Below are positions 37,319-45,586 of a stretch of DNA of 64,000 nt, piece after piece. The DNA is from Alteromonas lipotrueiana (GTDB taxonomy: Bacteria; Pseudomonadota; Gammaproteobacteria; Enterobacterales; Alteromonadaceae). The position numbers were made by a program, and so were the translations under genes. The notes beneath the pieces were generated by a model, which saw nothing but the letters and a program-made list of their open reading frames with translations, was not told where the DNA came from and searched no databases. The DNA is taken from positions 54,954 through 118,953 of the forward strand of contig NZ_JAESDK010000013.1 in assembly GCF_019249245.1 (NCBI RefSeq), written 5' to 3'. The first letter of the stretch is position 1; every line of letters starts with the position of its first letter.

Positions 37319-38098
37319 ATGCGCAAATCGCTCGTCGCAGTGTCGACCGTTGCTGCATTGGGACTGTTTGCATGTCAGCCCGATACAGCAGAAAAACCTG
37401 TTACAGAAAAAGAAGAAACAACTCAGTCTGCTGGTGAAGAAATGACGGCAAGCCAAAAGCATGCCTACGCGATGGGTGCCAGCATGGGTTTATATGTTGA
37501 CAGTCGCGCCGCTCAGCAAGACAAATTAGGTGTACCTTTAGACAAAGAAGCACTAAGAAAAGGGTTTAAAGACGGGCTTGAAGACTCACTGGCTTTCAGT
37601 AAAGAAGAAATTCAGCAGTTAGCTCAGGAAGGTGAACAGAGCCTTCGTGAAAAGCAACAGGCCGCTGCCAAAGAACAAGCCGAGCAAAATGTTTCTAAAG
37701 GCAAAGAATACATGGCTGAAAACGCTGACAAAGAAGGTGTAAAAACCACTGAGTCAGGCATTCAGTACAAAGTGATAGAAGAAGGCGAAGGCAATAGCCC
37801 TGCTGCCGAAGACACTGTTAAGGTTCATTATAAAGGCACCTTAATAGATGGCACTGTATTTGATTCTTCGTATGATCGCGGCGAACCAGCAACGTTTCCT
37901 CTAAATCGGGTAATTCCTGGTTGGACCGAAGGCGTACAGCTGATGCAAGAAGGCGCAAAGTATCAGTTCGTTATTCCTCCTGAGCTGGCCTATGGCGAGC
38001 GTGCAACGGGTGCAATCACGCCAAACTCTACATTAATTTTTGATGTTGAGTTGATTGAAATTGTACAAGATGCCAGCGAGCAAGACGCCAGCGAATAG
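37319..38098 (+). CDS. fkpA: FKBP-type peptidyl-prolyl isomerase FkpA
   Basis: A 259-residue periplasmic chaperone and prolyl isomerase. It has an N-terminal helical dimerisation domain (about 40-145, with [14 protein letters not shown]) and a C-terminal FKBP domain (about 150-250) with [43 protein letters not shown]. The signal sequence ends LGLFAC, a lipobox-like motif, so unlike soluble E. coli FkpA this one may be lipidated at Cys19. The ATG at 37319 begins [10 protein letters not shown] and has GGAG five to nine bases upstream. An upstream in-frame start would break the signal peptide. A strong terminator follows. Confidence 0.93.
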   Translation: MRKSLVAVSTVAALGLFACQPDTAEKPVTEKEETTQSAGEEMTASQKHAYAMGASMGLYVDSRAAQQDKLGVPLDKEALRKGFKDGLEDSLAFSKEEIQQLAQEGEQSLREKQQAAAKEQAEQNVSKGKEYMAENADKEGVKTTESGIQYKVIEEGEGNSPAAEDTVKVHYKGTLIDGTVFDSSYDRGEPATFPLNRVIPGWTEGVQLMQEGAKYQFVIPPELAYGERATGAITPNSTLIFDVELIEIVQDASEQDASE

Positions 38099-38120
38099 TT
38101 AAAAAATTAACTGACAAAAA

Positions 38121-38144
38121 ACCGACGTTTTCGTCGGTTTTTTT
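38121..38144 (+). terminator. Terminator after fkpA
   Basis: ACCGACG (38121-38127) pairs with CGTCGGT (38132-38138) around TTTT, followed by a run of seven T to 38144, 22 bases past the stop codon. Confidence 0.93.
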
Positions 38145-38259
38145 ATGCACTACCCATAATTGTATCAACACCTGAACTATTCACTTAGTAAGTATAGGCT
38201 CAAAAAATTGAGCGCTAAAAAGCGTATCCGCCCTGCTTACGCGCCTTTACCCTGAGTAC

Positions 38260-38538
38260 TTACAAGGTAGTAAGATGATTTCGTCTTTCTTTTTTAATCT
38301 GCAGGGTGGCACAGTGGTTTAAAATACCCTTGCCCAGGTGATACAACGCCAGTCCCCCAAGTAAAAACACTACGGTCGCGGCATCATCAATGCGGCTGAG
38401 CAAATCTACAGCCCCGGCAAAAACAAAGATGGCGCCTGTAAGAAACAAAACAAACCCCATAATAGTCAGGCTGCGGCGCTTTGTTATACGAGCGACCCTG
38501 TAATGTCCTGATTGGCTTTGTCTATCCATCGCGTTCAT
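38260..38538 (-). CDS. Small two-helix membrane protein, unidentified
   Basis: A 92-residue protein from the ATG at 38538; a TTG at 38562 would add eight residues. It has a basic N terminus (RVARITKRRS), two hydrophobic helices (LTIMGFVLFLTGAIFVFAGA at about 27-46 and AATVVFLLGGLALYHLGKG at about 54-73) and a basic C-terminal tail, so both ends are likely cytoplasmic. No family is recognised. Convergent with fkpA, divergent from greB. Confidence 0.55.
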   Translation of the reverse strand: MNAMDRQSQSGHYRVARITKRRSLTIMGFVLFLTGAIFVFAGAVDLLSRIDDAATVVFLLGGLALYHLGKGILNHCATLQIKKERRNHLTTL

Positions 38539-38709
38539 GTTTTTACCCAACCTGAGCAACAATAGCTTACATATATCAGTGAGACCCGTCTGGGTAAAAA
38601 TTGTTCCCCTCTATTATCGTCAAAATCTGTATCGGGCCTGGTTGATTCACTGTGTATGCCGTCTTACTATCTATTAATCAATTAGATTACAAAAGTTTGG
38701 CAAAAAATA

Positions 38710-39195
38710 GTGAAGACGCCACTGATTACCCGCAAGGGCTATGTAAAATTACGCGAAGAGTTAGATTATTTATGGCGTCAGGAAAGGCCCGAAGTGACCA
38801 AAAAGGTAACCTGGGCGGCCAGTCTGGGCGATCGCAGTGAAAACGCAGACTATCAGTACAACAAAAAGCGGCTTCGTGAAATTGACCGTCGGGTGCGTTA
38901 CCTGCGCAAATGTTTAGAGTATCTGAAGGTGGTTGACTACAACCCTCAGCAAGAAGGTAAAGTTTTTTTTGGTGCCTGGGTAAGCATAGAAAACGAGACT
39001 GGTAAAACCATGACCTTACGAGTTGTGGGTTATGACGAAATTTTTGGCCGAAACGATTATATTTCAGTCGACAGCCCCATGGCCCGATCGCTGATTGGCA
39101 AGACAGAGGATGAGGAAGTTCTGGTAACAACAGAAGCCGGTACCTTTGAGTGGTGGATCACCCACATAAAATACGACCCCACCGACAAAGCCTGA
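38710..39195 (+). CDS. greB: Transcription elongation factor GreB
   Basis: A 161-residue Gre factor. The N-terminal coiled coil carries GDRSENADYQYNKKRLREID at its tip; the acidic pair of the tip (D and E) that enters the RNA polymerase channel is preserved. The C-terminal FKBP-like domain includes VVGYDEIFGRNDYIS. The DYQYNKKRLR sequence and the lack of the GreA-type patch favour GreB. It stimulates cleavage of backtracked transcripts. The start is GTG at 38710. In E. coli greB lies between ompR and tex; tex is found 1.2 kb downstream here. Confidence 0.95.
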   Translation: MKTPLITRKGYVKLREELDYLWRQERPEVTKKVTWAASLGDRSENADYQYNKKRLREIDRRVRYLRKCLEYLKVVDYNPQQEGKVFFGAWVSIENETGKTMTLRVVGYDEIFGRNDYISVDSPMARSLIGKTEDEEVLVTTEAGTFEWWITHIKYDPTDKA

Positions 39196-39242
39196 GCTAG
39201 TTTTTATTCACATCGTGTCAGGCTGCCTTACGGCCATAACGC

Positions 39243-39656
39243 CTATGGTTGCACTTTTTTACGCATATCCTTGCGTTGGCTATTCTGTTTTTTGGCTTCT
39301 AAACGGCGCTTTTTAGCGGCCCGGCTAACCCGGGTTGGCTTGCGTTTTTTTCGTTCAATTAAGGCGCTGGCGATCCAGTCTTTAAGCCGGTTTTCTGCAT
39401 CGAGCCGGTTTTGCTCTTGAGTGCGATAGCTTTGTGCTTTAAGTACAAATACCCCCTCGTTAGTAACCCGGGCATCTTGTTTGCTGAACAGGCGCTGTTT
39501 AATGTTATCCGACAACGACGAGGCGGCAATATCAAAGCGCAAATGAATGGCGCTGTTTACCTTATTTACATTTTGACCACCCGCGCCCTGTGCCCGAATA
39601 GCGGCCATATCAACTTCATTATCTGCTAAGCGAATTGAGGGGGTGATTACAATCAT
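39243..39656 (-). CDS. arfB: Alternative ribosome-rescue factor ArfB (YaeJ)
   Basis: A 137-residue class I release-factor-like protein with the GGQ motif at 26-28 in GAGGQNVNKVNSA. The C-terminal tail is very basic (ERKKRKPTRVSRAAKKRRLE) and would thread into the empty mRNA channel of stalled ribosomes. It hydrolyses peptidyl-tRNA on non-stop complexes. It lacks the codon-recognition domains of RF1 and RF2. Convergent with greB at 48-base distance. Confidence 0.94.
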   Translation of the reverse strand: MIVITPSIRLADNEVDMAAIRAQGAGGQNVNKVNSAIHLRFDIAASSLSDNIKQRLFSKQDARVTNEGVFVLKAQSYRTQEQNRLDAENRLKDWIASALIERKKRKPTRVSRAAKKRRLEAKKQNSQRKDMRKKVQP

Positions 39657-39916
39657 AAAGCCTCTGAGATCTCCTGGGTTATTAGCAAACTTAACGTAAA
39701 TTACTGTATTAAAACGTTTCTACGCAAGTTTGTTTGGTAAAGTTGTCACAATGTAGCAAAAATTTAAAAATAATCCTTCAACCTCTTATATCTTGTCTAT
39801 ACTTAATATTATTTGCTTTTGTGATTGTCAGGCCGGTTTTAAGTTAGCGCGGTGTGGCGGGTTCACTTAACCATCCAGACACTATTATATAGCTTTTAAG
39901 GAGACGACATAAGGAC
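39657..39916. other. 260-bp divergent intergenic region (arfB / hypothetical)
   Basis: AT-rich non-coding gap. A tentative plus-strand promoter (TTGTCT near 39793 and TTAATATT soon after) precedes the hypothetical gene. Two Shine-Dalgarno-like stretches, AAGGAGA and AAGGAC, lie upstream of its ATG. No RNA gene or repeat was recognised. Confidence 0.5.
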
Positions 39917-40249
39917 ATGCAGCAAATCCCTCTTTATCATAGACTTGATGGCAACTTGCAGTTAGCACAAAAACTTATCCAACGCTTTTCTACCAGCTTA
40001 CCCATTCTTATTGTTCGACTTACTTTAGCGCTTAAAGTTGAAGATATCCCCCGTGCCCGCAGTCAAATTGCTATGCTCAAAGAAGTAGCCAGCGCCTTGG
40101 CCGCGCAGGAAATAATTAATGAATTAAACGCCCTGGAAGCCCATATTGATGACTCGCTGACAACCCCTACGCCAGGGTGTGTTTACTACTGTGTCGAACA
40201 CATCGCTACTACATTTAACCAGCATATAGAAGCCTGTCGTCCAGCCTAA
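39917..40249 (+). CDS. Hypothetical helical protein, 110 residues
   Basis: Predicted all-helical cytoplasmic protein; the ATG is preceded by AAGGAC at close range and AAGGAG 13 bases further up. The central helices (LPILIVRLTLALKVEDIPRA; SQIAMLKEVASALAAQEIIN) recall the four-helix layout of histidine phosphotransfer domains, where AxxLKG surrounds the phosphorylated His; here the His position would be Gln or Ile, so it would not be a phosphoacceptor. This is weak resemblance only. A second segment contains the PGCVYYCVEH cysteine pair. It stands alone between arfB and tex. Confidence 0.55.
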   Translation: MQQIPLYHRLDGNLQLAQKLIQRFSTSLPILIVRLTLALKVEDIPRARSQIAMLKEVASALAAQEIINELNALEAHIDDSLTTPTPGCVYYCVEHIATTFNQHIEACRPA

Positions 40250-40410
40250 CTGCAGGTGAAATACACAGGCTGGTTAAGAACAACAAAGGCCCTTCTCCAT
40301 ACCGGCATCAATGTTATACTAATGCCCACATTCATTCATAAAGACCAGGGCCCCTGAAGACAACTTATTGTTGCCGGCGGTCCTGGGCAAACGAGCATCG
40401 TATTACCATT

Positions 40411-42738
40411 ATGATTACACAAACTCTTGCCACCGAGCTGGCGGTAAAGGCCGCTCAGGTAGAAGCAGCGGTTGCGCTATTAGATAACGGCGCTACGGTT
40501 CCGTTTATTGCACGTTATCGTAAAGAAGCAACCCAGGGATTAGATGACAGTCAGTTGCGCACCCTAGAGCAACGACTGACCTATTTACGTGAGCTACAAG
40601 ACCGAAAACACGTAATTCTAAAGTCGATTCAAGAGCAAGGGAAACTGTCTGAAACTCTGAAAAATCAAATATCAGAGGCAGCCAGCAAGACCACATTAGA
40701 AGACCTGTACCTGCCCTATAAACCTCGTCGTCGTACTAAGGGCCAGATTTCTATTGAAGCCGGTCTTGAGCCCCTGGCTAATGCCTTGTTTAACGATACA
40801 CAGCAAGATCCTGAAAGCCTTGCTGCCAGCTATATAAACCCACAACAAAAAGTGGCAGACACCAAAGCCGCTCTTGAAGGTGCCCGATTTATTTTGATTG
40901 AGCGTTTTGCTGAAGATGCTGCCCTGCTTGGTAAGATTCGGCATTATTTAACTGAAAACGCGTTTATTGAAAGTACTCTGGTTAAGGGTAAAGAAAAACA
41001 GGCCCAAAAATATAAAGATTACTTTGCTCACAGTGAGAAGCTCAAAAGCGTTCCATCTCATCGGGCATTAGCCATGTTTCGCGGTCGAAACGAGGGGCTT
41101 TTACAAATTCAGTTAAACGCCGATCCACAACAGGAAGACCCGCAAGCCTCTTCACATTGTGAACAGCTTATTGCTCAGCATTACCAAATTATGCATCGCG
41201 GCCGCCCGGCAGATGATTTTATGCAGCAGGTGGTAAAGTGGGCGTGGAAAGTAAAAATCTCGTTGCATATGGAAACAGAGCTATTCAGTGCCCTGCGAGA
41301 ACGTTCAGACACCGAAGCAATTAGCGTATTTGCAAAAAATTTGCACGACCTTTTAATGGCCGCACCTGCGGGTGCCAAAACAACAATGGGTCTGGATCCG
41401 GGTTTACGTACTGGGGTAAAAATTGCAATTGTGGATAATACCGGCAAGGTTTTGTCTACTAACACAATTTTTCCCCATGCTCCGCAAAACCTGTGGGACA
41501 AGTCGGTACGTACACTGGCCAATCTGTGCAAACAGCATAAAGTTGAGCTTATCAGTATTGGTAATGGTACGGGCTCGCGAGAAACCGATAAACTGGTTTC
41601 TGAAATGCTGAAAAAAGACAGCACAATAAAAGCGCAGAAGATCATGGTCAGCGAAGCCGGGGCCTCGGTCTATTCGGCCTCTGAACTGGCTTCTAATGAA
41701 TTACCTGATATGGATGTTTCGTTACGCGGCGCAGTATCTATTGCCCGGCGCCTGCAAGACCCCCTTGCCGAGCTGGTGAAAATTGAGCCAAAAGCTATTG
41801 GTGTGGGCCAGTATCAGCATGATGTTAGCCAAAGTCAGTTAGGCAAATCGCTGGATCGCGTTATTGAAGACAGTGTAAATGCGGTAGGCGTTGACCTTAA
41901 TATGGCCTCGCCTGCGTTACTGAGTTATGTCTCTGGTCTGAACAAAACACTGGCGCAAAATATTGTTCGTCACCGCGATACTCACGGCGCCTTTGCTAAC
42001 CGTAAGGCGCTATTAAAGGTAGAACGACTTGGGCCAAAAGCCTTTGAGCAGGCGGCGGGTTTCTTACGTATTTACCAGGGCGACAATCCACTGGACCAAT
42101 CCGCGGTGCACCCCGAGTCTTATCAGGTGGTTGACACCATAGCTTCGCAAACTCAGGTGACATTAAGCGAATTGGTTGGTAATTCTGAATTACTTAAACA
42201 GTTAGATGCAAATTCGTTTACCAGCGAACACGTGGGGTTACCTACGGTACGTGACATTTTAGCTGAGCTGGACAAACCGGGACGTGATCCGCGCCCTGAG
42301 TTTAAAACCGCCGCGTTTAAAGAAGGGGTTGAAACCATTGCTGATCTGACCGTCGGCATGGTACTGGAAGGGGTTATCAGCAATGTTGCAAACTTTGGGG
42401 CCTTTGTAGATGTAGGCGTACATCAGGATGGTCTGGTCCATATCTCAGCATTGACCGATAAATTTATCTCTGACCCCAGAGAGGTGGTCAAAGCGGGTGA
42501 TATAGTTAAGGTAAAAGTGATGGAGGTTGACGTGCAGCGCAAGCGTATTTCATTTTCTATGCGCTTAGATGACACGCCAGGGGCGCCCAAACCCGCCAGG
42601 TCTGCAGCTAAAAGCACAGACAAAAAACACAAACCTTCGGCTAAACCTGCAGGTAGAGCAGCGCGCTCTGCTCAGCCGTCTAATGGTGCAATGGGAGATG
42701 CGTTTGCAAATGCATTTGCCAAAGCAAAAGACAAGTAA
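40411..42738 (+). CDS. tex: Tex family RNA-binding transcription accessory protein
   Basis: A 775-residue Tex (YhgF) protein. Domain order: N-terminal helical Tex domain ([17 protein letters not shown]), YqgF-like RNase H fold ([16 protein letters not shown] at about 325-340), helix-hairpin-helix repeats ([18 protein letters not shown]), and an S1 RNA-binding domain at about 647-715 ([19 protein letters not shown]). It ends with a basic Lys/Ala/Pro-rich low-complexity tail of about 50 residues. It acts in transcription and RNA turnover. It keeps the greB-tex neighbourhood seen in E. coli. Confidence 0.95.
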   Translation: MITQTLATELAVKAAQVEAAVALLDNGATVPFIARYRKEATQGLDDSQLRTLEQRLTYLRELQDRKHVILKSIQEQGKLSETLKNQISEAASKTTLEDLYLPYKPRRRTKGQISIEAGLEPLANALFNDTQQDPESLAASYINPQQKVADTKAALEGARFILIERFAEDAALLGKIRHYLTENAFIESTLVKGKEKQAQKYKDYFAHSEKLKSVPSHRALAMFRGRNEGLLQIQLNADPQQEDPQASSHCEQLIAQHYQIMHRGRPADDFMQQVVKWAWKVKISLHMETELFSALRERSDTEAISVFAKNLHDLLMAAPAGAKTTMGLDPGLRTGVKIAIVDNTGKVLSTNTIFPHAPQNLWDKSVRTLANLCKQHKVELISIGNGTGSRETDKLVSEMLKKDSTIKAQKIMVSEAGASVYSASELASNELPDMDVSLRGAVSIARRLQDPLAELVKIEPKAIGVGQYQHDVSQSQLGKSLDRVIEDSVNAVGVDLNMASPALLSYVSGLNKTLAQNIVRHRDTHGAFANRKALLKVERLGPKAFEQAAGFLRIYQGDNPLDQSAVHPESYQVVDTIASQTQVTLSELVGNSELLKQLDANSFTSEHVGLPTVRDILAELDKPGRDPRPEFKTAAFKEGVETIADLTVGMVLEGVISNVANFGAFVDVGVHQDGLVHISALTDKFISDPREVVKAGDIVKVKVMEVDVQRKRISFSMRLDDTPGAPKPARSAAKSTDKKHKPSAKPAGRAARSAQPSNGAMGDAFANAFAKAKDK

Positions 42739-42755
42739 ACTTAATCAGTACAACG

Positions 42756-43607
42756 TCAGGCGCGGGCTGCAAAGCCTGGGTCTGGCGCTTGAGCATTACT
42801 GTCATACACCTGTTGAATTCTTAGCATGCGCGCCTGCATGGTCGGCTTGTCATAGGCATCTGCTTGTAACAACCCGGCGCTAAACAACCCATCGTTGTCT
42901 GTAGGTGTATTTTGCTCTGTCTGAGTGCCTCTAAAATCTGTGGGTGTCTGGTTTGGGCTTTCAGCACTGGCTAACTCGTTGCGCGCCTGCTGTTGGGTCA
43001 CCGCCGCTTGCGCAGCTACTTTACGGTCTTGTGCTGAGGGCTCGGCCGGAGCTAACGCGGCGCGGCGTACCTGCGACATTTTTTCGATAGTTTGTTGCGC
43101 AGTAGCGGCTTTACTTACATCAATGCTAACCTCGCCGTCGGTGACGTAGCGCCGGTTGTCAGGCCCGGTGGTATATTCATAACTGGGCGCGCCGGCATAC
43201 TTTCCTCCCGCAACAGCATGTGCCTGCTCGTGAGTTCTGACTTCTGTATCGCGCTGTTTAAGCGCCTCAATTTTTGCTTCACGGGCCTGCTGTTGTTGAC
43301 GTTGTTCGGTATTTTCACGCCCGGCACTTTGTTGGTCAGGGTTTTTCTCGCCCGTTTGAGCAGATGCGGCTTGCGGGTCTGCTACGATATTATTGAACGG
43401 TTTGTCGTAGGTGGCCGCCACTTGCTTTTGCACTGAAGCGCGCGCTTGCTCAGCGTCGCTGCCCACCCCCTGCTGAGTACGGTTTTTGTCAGCTTCAGCA
43501 TTCGCTGGAATAGACTCACGAAGTAAATTATCGCGCCGCGCTGCTTCGGTAGCAATATTGGCGGTGGGCAGCGCAAATTGGGTGGGCAACGGCGTGACAA
43601 TATTCAT
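42756..43607 (-). CDS. SprA/CJM1_0395-family putative metalloprotease
   Basis: A 283-residue protein with the putative zinc-protease motif HEQAH at 126-130 (HExxH) inside the family core RTHEQAHAVAGGKYAG, followed by YTTGPDNRRYVTDGEVSID. The first 120 residues are Gln/Ala-rich and of low complexity (EQRQQQQAREAKIEALKQR), and the last 80 are also disordered-looking. There is no signal peptide. Matches the SprA-related family by its core motif; activity and substrates are not established. It starts four bases after the small gene at 43612-43935, forming a two-gene unit. Confidence 0.8.
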   Translation of the reverse strand: MNIVTPLPTQFALPTANIATEAARRDNLLRESIPANAEADKNRTQQGVGSDAEQARASVQKQVAATYDKPFNNIVADPQAASAQTGEKNPDQQSAGRENTEQRQQQQAREAKIEALKQRDTEVRTHEQAHAVAGGKYAGAPSYEYTTGPDNRRYVTDGEVSIDVSKAATAQQTIEKMSQVRRAALAPAEPSAQDRKVAAQAAVTQQQARNELASAESPNQTPTDFRGTQTEQNTPTDNDGLFSAGLLQADAYDKPTMQARMLRIQQVYDSNAQAPDPGFAARA

Positions 43608-43611
43608 AGTA

Positions 43612-43935
43612 TTAAGCTAACGTATCGATTAAACGCCCGAGGGTATCGTTGCTAACCTCCAAAATACGCGCGGCAGCCTGCCCTTGGGTGTTGCTGTACT
43701 GCAACGCGAGCACATCAAATGTCAGACCGGTTGCTGAGGACACATTACCTGGTATGCTTTGGGCTGCGTTGGCAGGCCCCGGCAAACTATTTTGCAGTGT
43801 ATTACCGGCCTGCGCGAGATTTTTTTCAGCGAGATTCTGAGCCGCTTCCGTCATACCTGCTGAAGCATTGTCTAATGCATAGCGGGCGCTCCCGTAAGCG
43901 GGTATTGTCAGTGACGTTCCCAAACTATTAAGCAT
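43612..43935 (-). CDS. Small flagellar-axial-like hypothetical protein
   Basis: A 107-residue protein with no cysteine or catalytic motif. Its N terminus (ALDNASAGMTEAAQNLAEKN) resembles the heptad helix that starts flagellar rod/hook proteins, and its C terminus (AAARILEVSNDTLGRLIDTL) resembles the terminal helix of FlgC/FlgE-type proteins (ANAKVI-T-DE-LGTLLDL pattern). The middle is a short flexible Pro/Gly/Asn-rich segment. It is co-transcribed with the HEXXH protein gene four bases downstream. The resemblance is judged by eye; it could be an axial-protein relic or an unrelated coiled coil. Confidence 0.6.
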   Translation of the reverse strand: MLNSLGTSLTIPAYGSARYALDNASAGMTEAAQNLAEKNLAQAGNTLQNSLPGPANAAQSIPGNVSSATGLTFDVLALQYSNTQGQAAARILEVSNDTLGRLIDTLA

Positions 43936-44041
43936 CTTGCTTCCTTATACACTGCGACTCATAGCCAATGAGTAATTATTGACCAACCACAAGCAAATGT
44001 AAAAGTTTATATAAACGAAAAGCGGTAGAGAGGTAAGCCTA

Positions 44042-44830
44042 TCAGGATAAAAATTGTCGAATCGCATCCGCGGTTTTGTGCGGATGCGAAATAAAGGGCG
44101 CATGTGACGCCTTAGACAAAACAATGGCATCACAGCCAGGATGCAGCTCACAGATAGGGTCAATAGCACTGACCGGTACCAGGCTATCAAGTCTTCCGAA
44201 AATACGTAATGTAGGTTGTTTTATCTGAGTGATGTCGCTGCGCAAGTCTTCAGTTGATAATAGCGCCAGGGCGTCAGCTAACGCAGCCTGGGAAGGGTTT
44301 GGGTAGGTCGCCATAGAACTTTTAATCAGCTTAATGTCCTGACGAGCGGTGTCGCTGCCCATCGCCTGAATGGCTAAAAAACGCTCCAGTGTTTTTTTAT
44401 AATCGGTCACCAGGTCATGCTCAAACTGTTTAAGCAAAGCAGGCGCTATACCCGGCCAGCCAGGGCCAGCAATAAAGCGCGCAGTAGACGCCACAGTGAT
44501 TAATTTTTGAACCTTTTGCGGCGCGATTAACGCCAGTTGCTGCGCTACAAGCCCCCCTAGTGACCAGCCGACCAATACGCAGTTATCTGGTAACACCTTT
44601 TCTATTTTTGCTGCCAACGTTGCCACGGTATAAGCGCCAGGAACATGTAAATGATTTTCACCAAAGCCCGGTAAGTCGATGGTTGTGACCCGAAACGTCT
44701 GAGTTAGCAGTGGTACAAATTCAGCAAATACGCCGCTGTTCATACCCCAGCCATGTAAAAAAACCAGATCTTTTCCTGTGCCCTGGGTACGGGTTATCAG
44801 CTCAGAAGCTTTGTTATTCTGTGAGGTCAC
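44042..44830 (-). CDS. bioH: Pimeloyl-ACP methyl ester carboxylesterase BioH
   Basis: A 262-residue alpha/beta hydrolase that cleaves the methyl ester of pimeloyl-ACP to start biotin synthesis. Motifs: LVFLHGWGMN (oxyanion region), GWSLGGLVA (nucleophile Ser), GRLDSLVP (Asp) and SHAPFISHP (His). All agree with BioH. It is divergent from the comF gene with a 36-base gap, the bioH-gntX arrangement of E. coli. Confidence 0.94.
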   Translation of the reverse strand: MTSQNNKASELITRTQGTGKDLVFLHGWGMNSGVFAEFVPLLTQTFRVTTIDLPGFGENHLHVPGAYTVATLAAKIEKVLPDNCVLVGWSLGGLVAQQLALIAPQKVQKLITVASTARFIAGPGWPGIAPALLKQFEHDLVTDYKKTLERFLAIQAMGSDTARQDIKLIKSSMATYPNPSQAALADALALLSTEDLRSDITQIKQPTLRIFGRLDSLVPVSAIDPICELHPGCDAIVLSKASHAPFISHPHKTADAIRQFLS

Positions 44831-44866
44831 CGTTTTATCCTTTATCGACTTAATGAAACAATACGT

Positions 44867-45586
44867 ATGAAAAACTTATGCCAACCGCAGAAACCGCAGA
44901 TAACGACCTGGCTAAAAAGGTTTATCCCCAAAACCAGCTGCATACTTTGCAGGCAGTCCAGTTTTACGCTGGTGTGTCAGTATTGTGAGCATGATACCTG
45001 TTTTTTTCATCATGATGACGGTCCGCGCAATCTTTTGCTACGTCCTGAAATTGCCAGGCACGTTCGCCATGCGCATTATTCAACGTTAATCGCTTGTGGG
45101 TACTACGAGTGGCCATTGGATTCGCTGATCACCAAACTGAAGTTTGGACAGGATTTGCGCTGCGCCAAGCCGCTAGGCCAATGGCTTAATAACAGTATTT
45201 CTAATCAACTGGCCATAAACCGGCCTGAACTATTATTACCGGTTCCGCTCAGACCATTCGGATATTGGTCGCGACAGTTTAATCAAGCGCAATTATTGGC
45301 TCAGAGCATAGCAAAGGCCAGCCAGATTGACGTATTTTACGGATGGGCGAAACGTGTAGGAGGTCAGGCGCAGCACCAACAAAACAAAGTGCAGCGCCTG
45401 ATTAATTTACGCAATGCTTTTGAAGTACTGCGGTTGCCACCGGTACGCTCGGTGGCAATTGTTGATGATGTTGTAACCACCGGCTGTACCGCAGATGTTT
45501 TGGCTGGCTTGTTACGTCGTCAGTACCCCAACCTTGATATTCAGGTATGGGCACTGGCCGTCACACCACCGCGCCGTCATCGCTAA
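44867..45586 (+). CDS. ComF/GntX-family phosphoribosyltransferase-like protein
   Basis: A 239-residue ComF-family protein. N-terminal zinc-ribbon-like cysteines (CILCRQ and CQYCEHDTC) are followed by a phosphoribosyltransferase fold whose PRPP loop reads VAIVDDVVTTGCTAD. Relatives are ComF (DNA uptake in natural competence) and E. coli GntX. It lies between bioH and nfuA as in E. coli, but an M14 peptidase gene now intervenes before nfuA. Its stop overlaps the convergent M14 stop by four bases. Confidence 0.9.
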   Translation: MKNLCQPQKPQITTWLKRFIPKTSCILCRQSSFTLVCQYCEHDTCFFHHDDGPRNLLLRPEIARHVRHAHYSTLIACGYYEWPLDSLITKLKFGQDLRCAKPLGQWLNNSISNQLAINRPELLLPVPLRPFGYWSRQFNQAQLLAQSIAKASQIDVFYGWAKRVGGQAQHQQNKVQRLINLRNAFEVLRLPPVRSVAIVDDVVTTGCTADVLAGLLRRQYPNLDIQVWALAVTPPRRHR

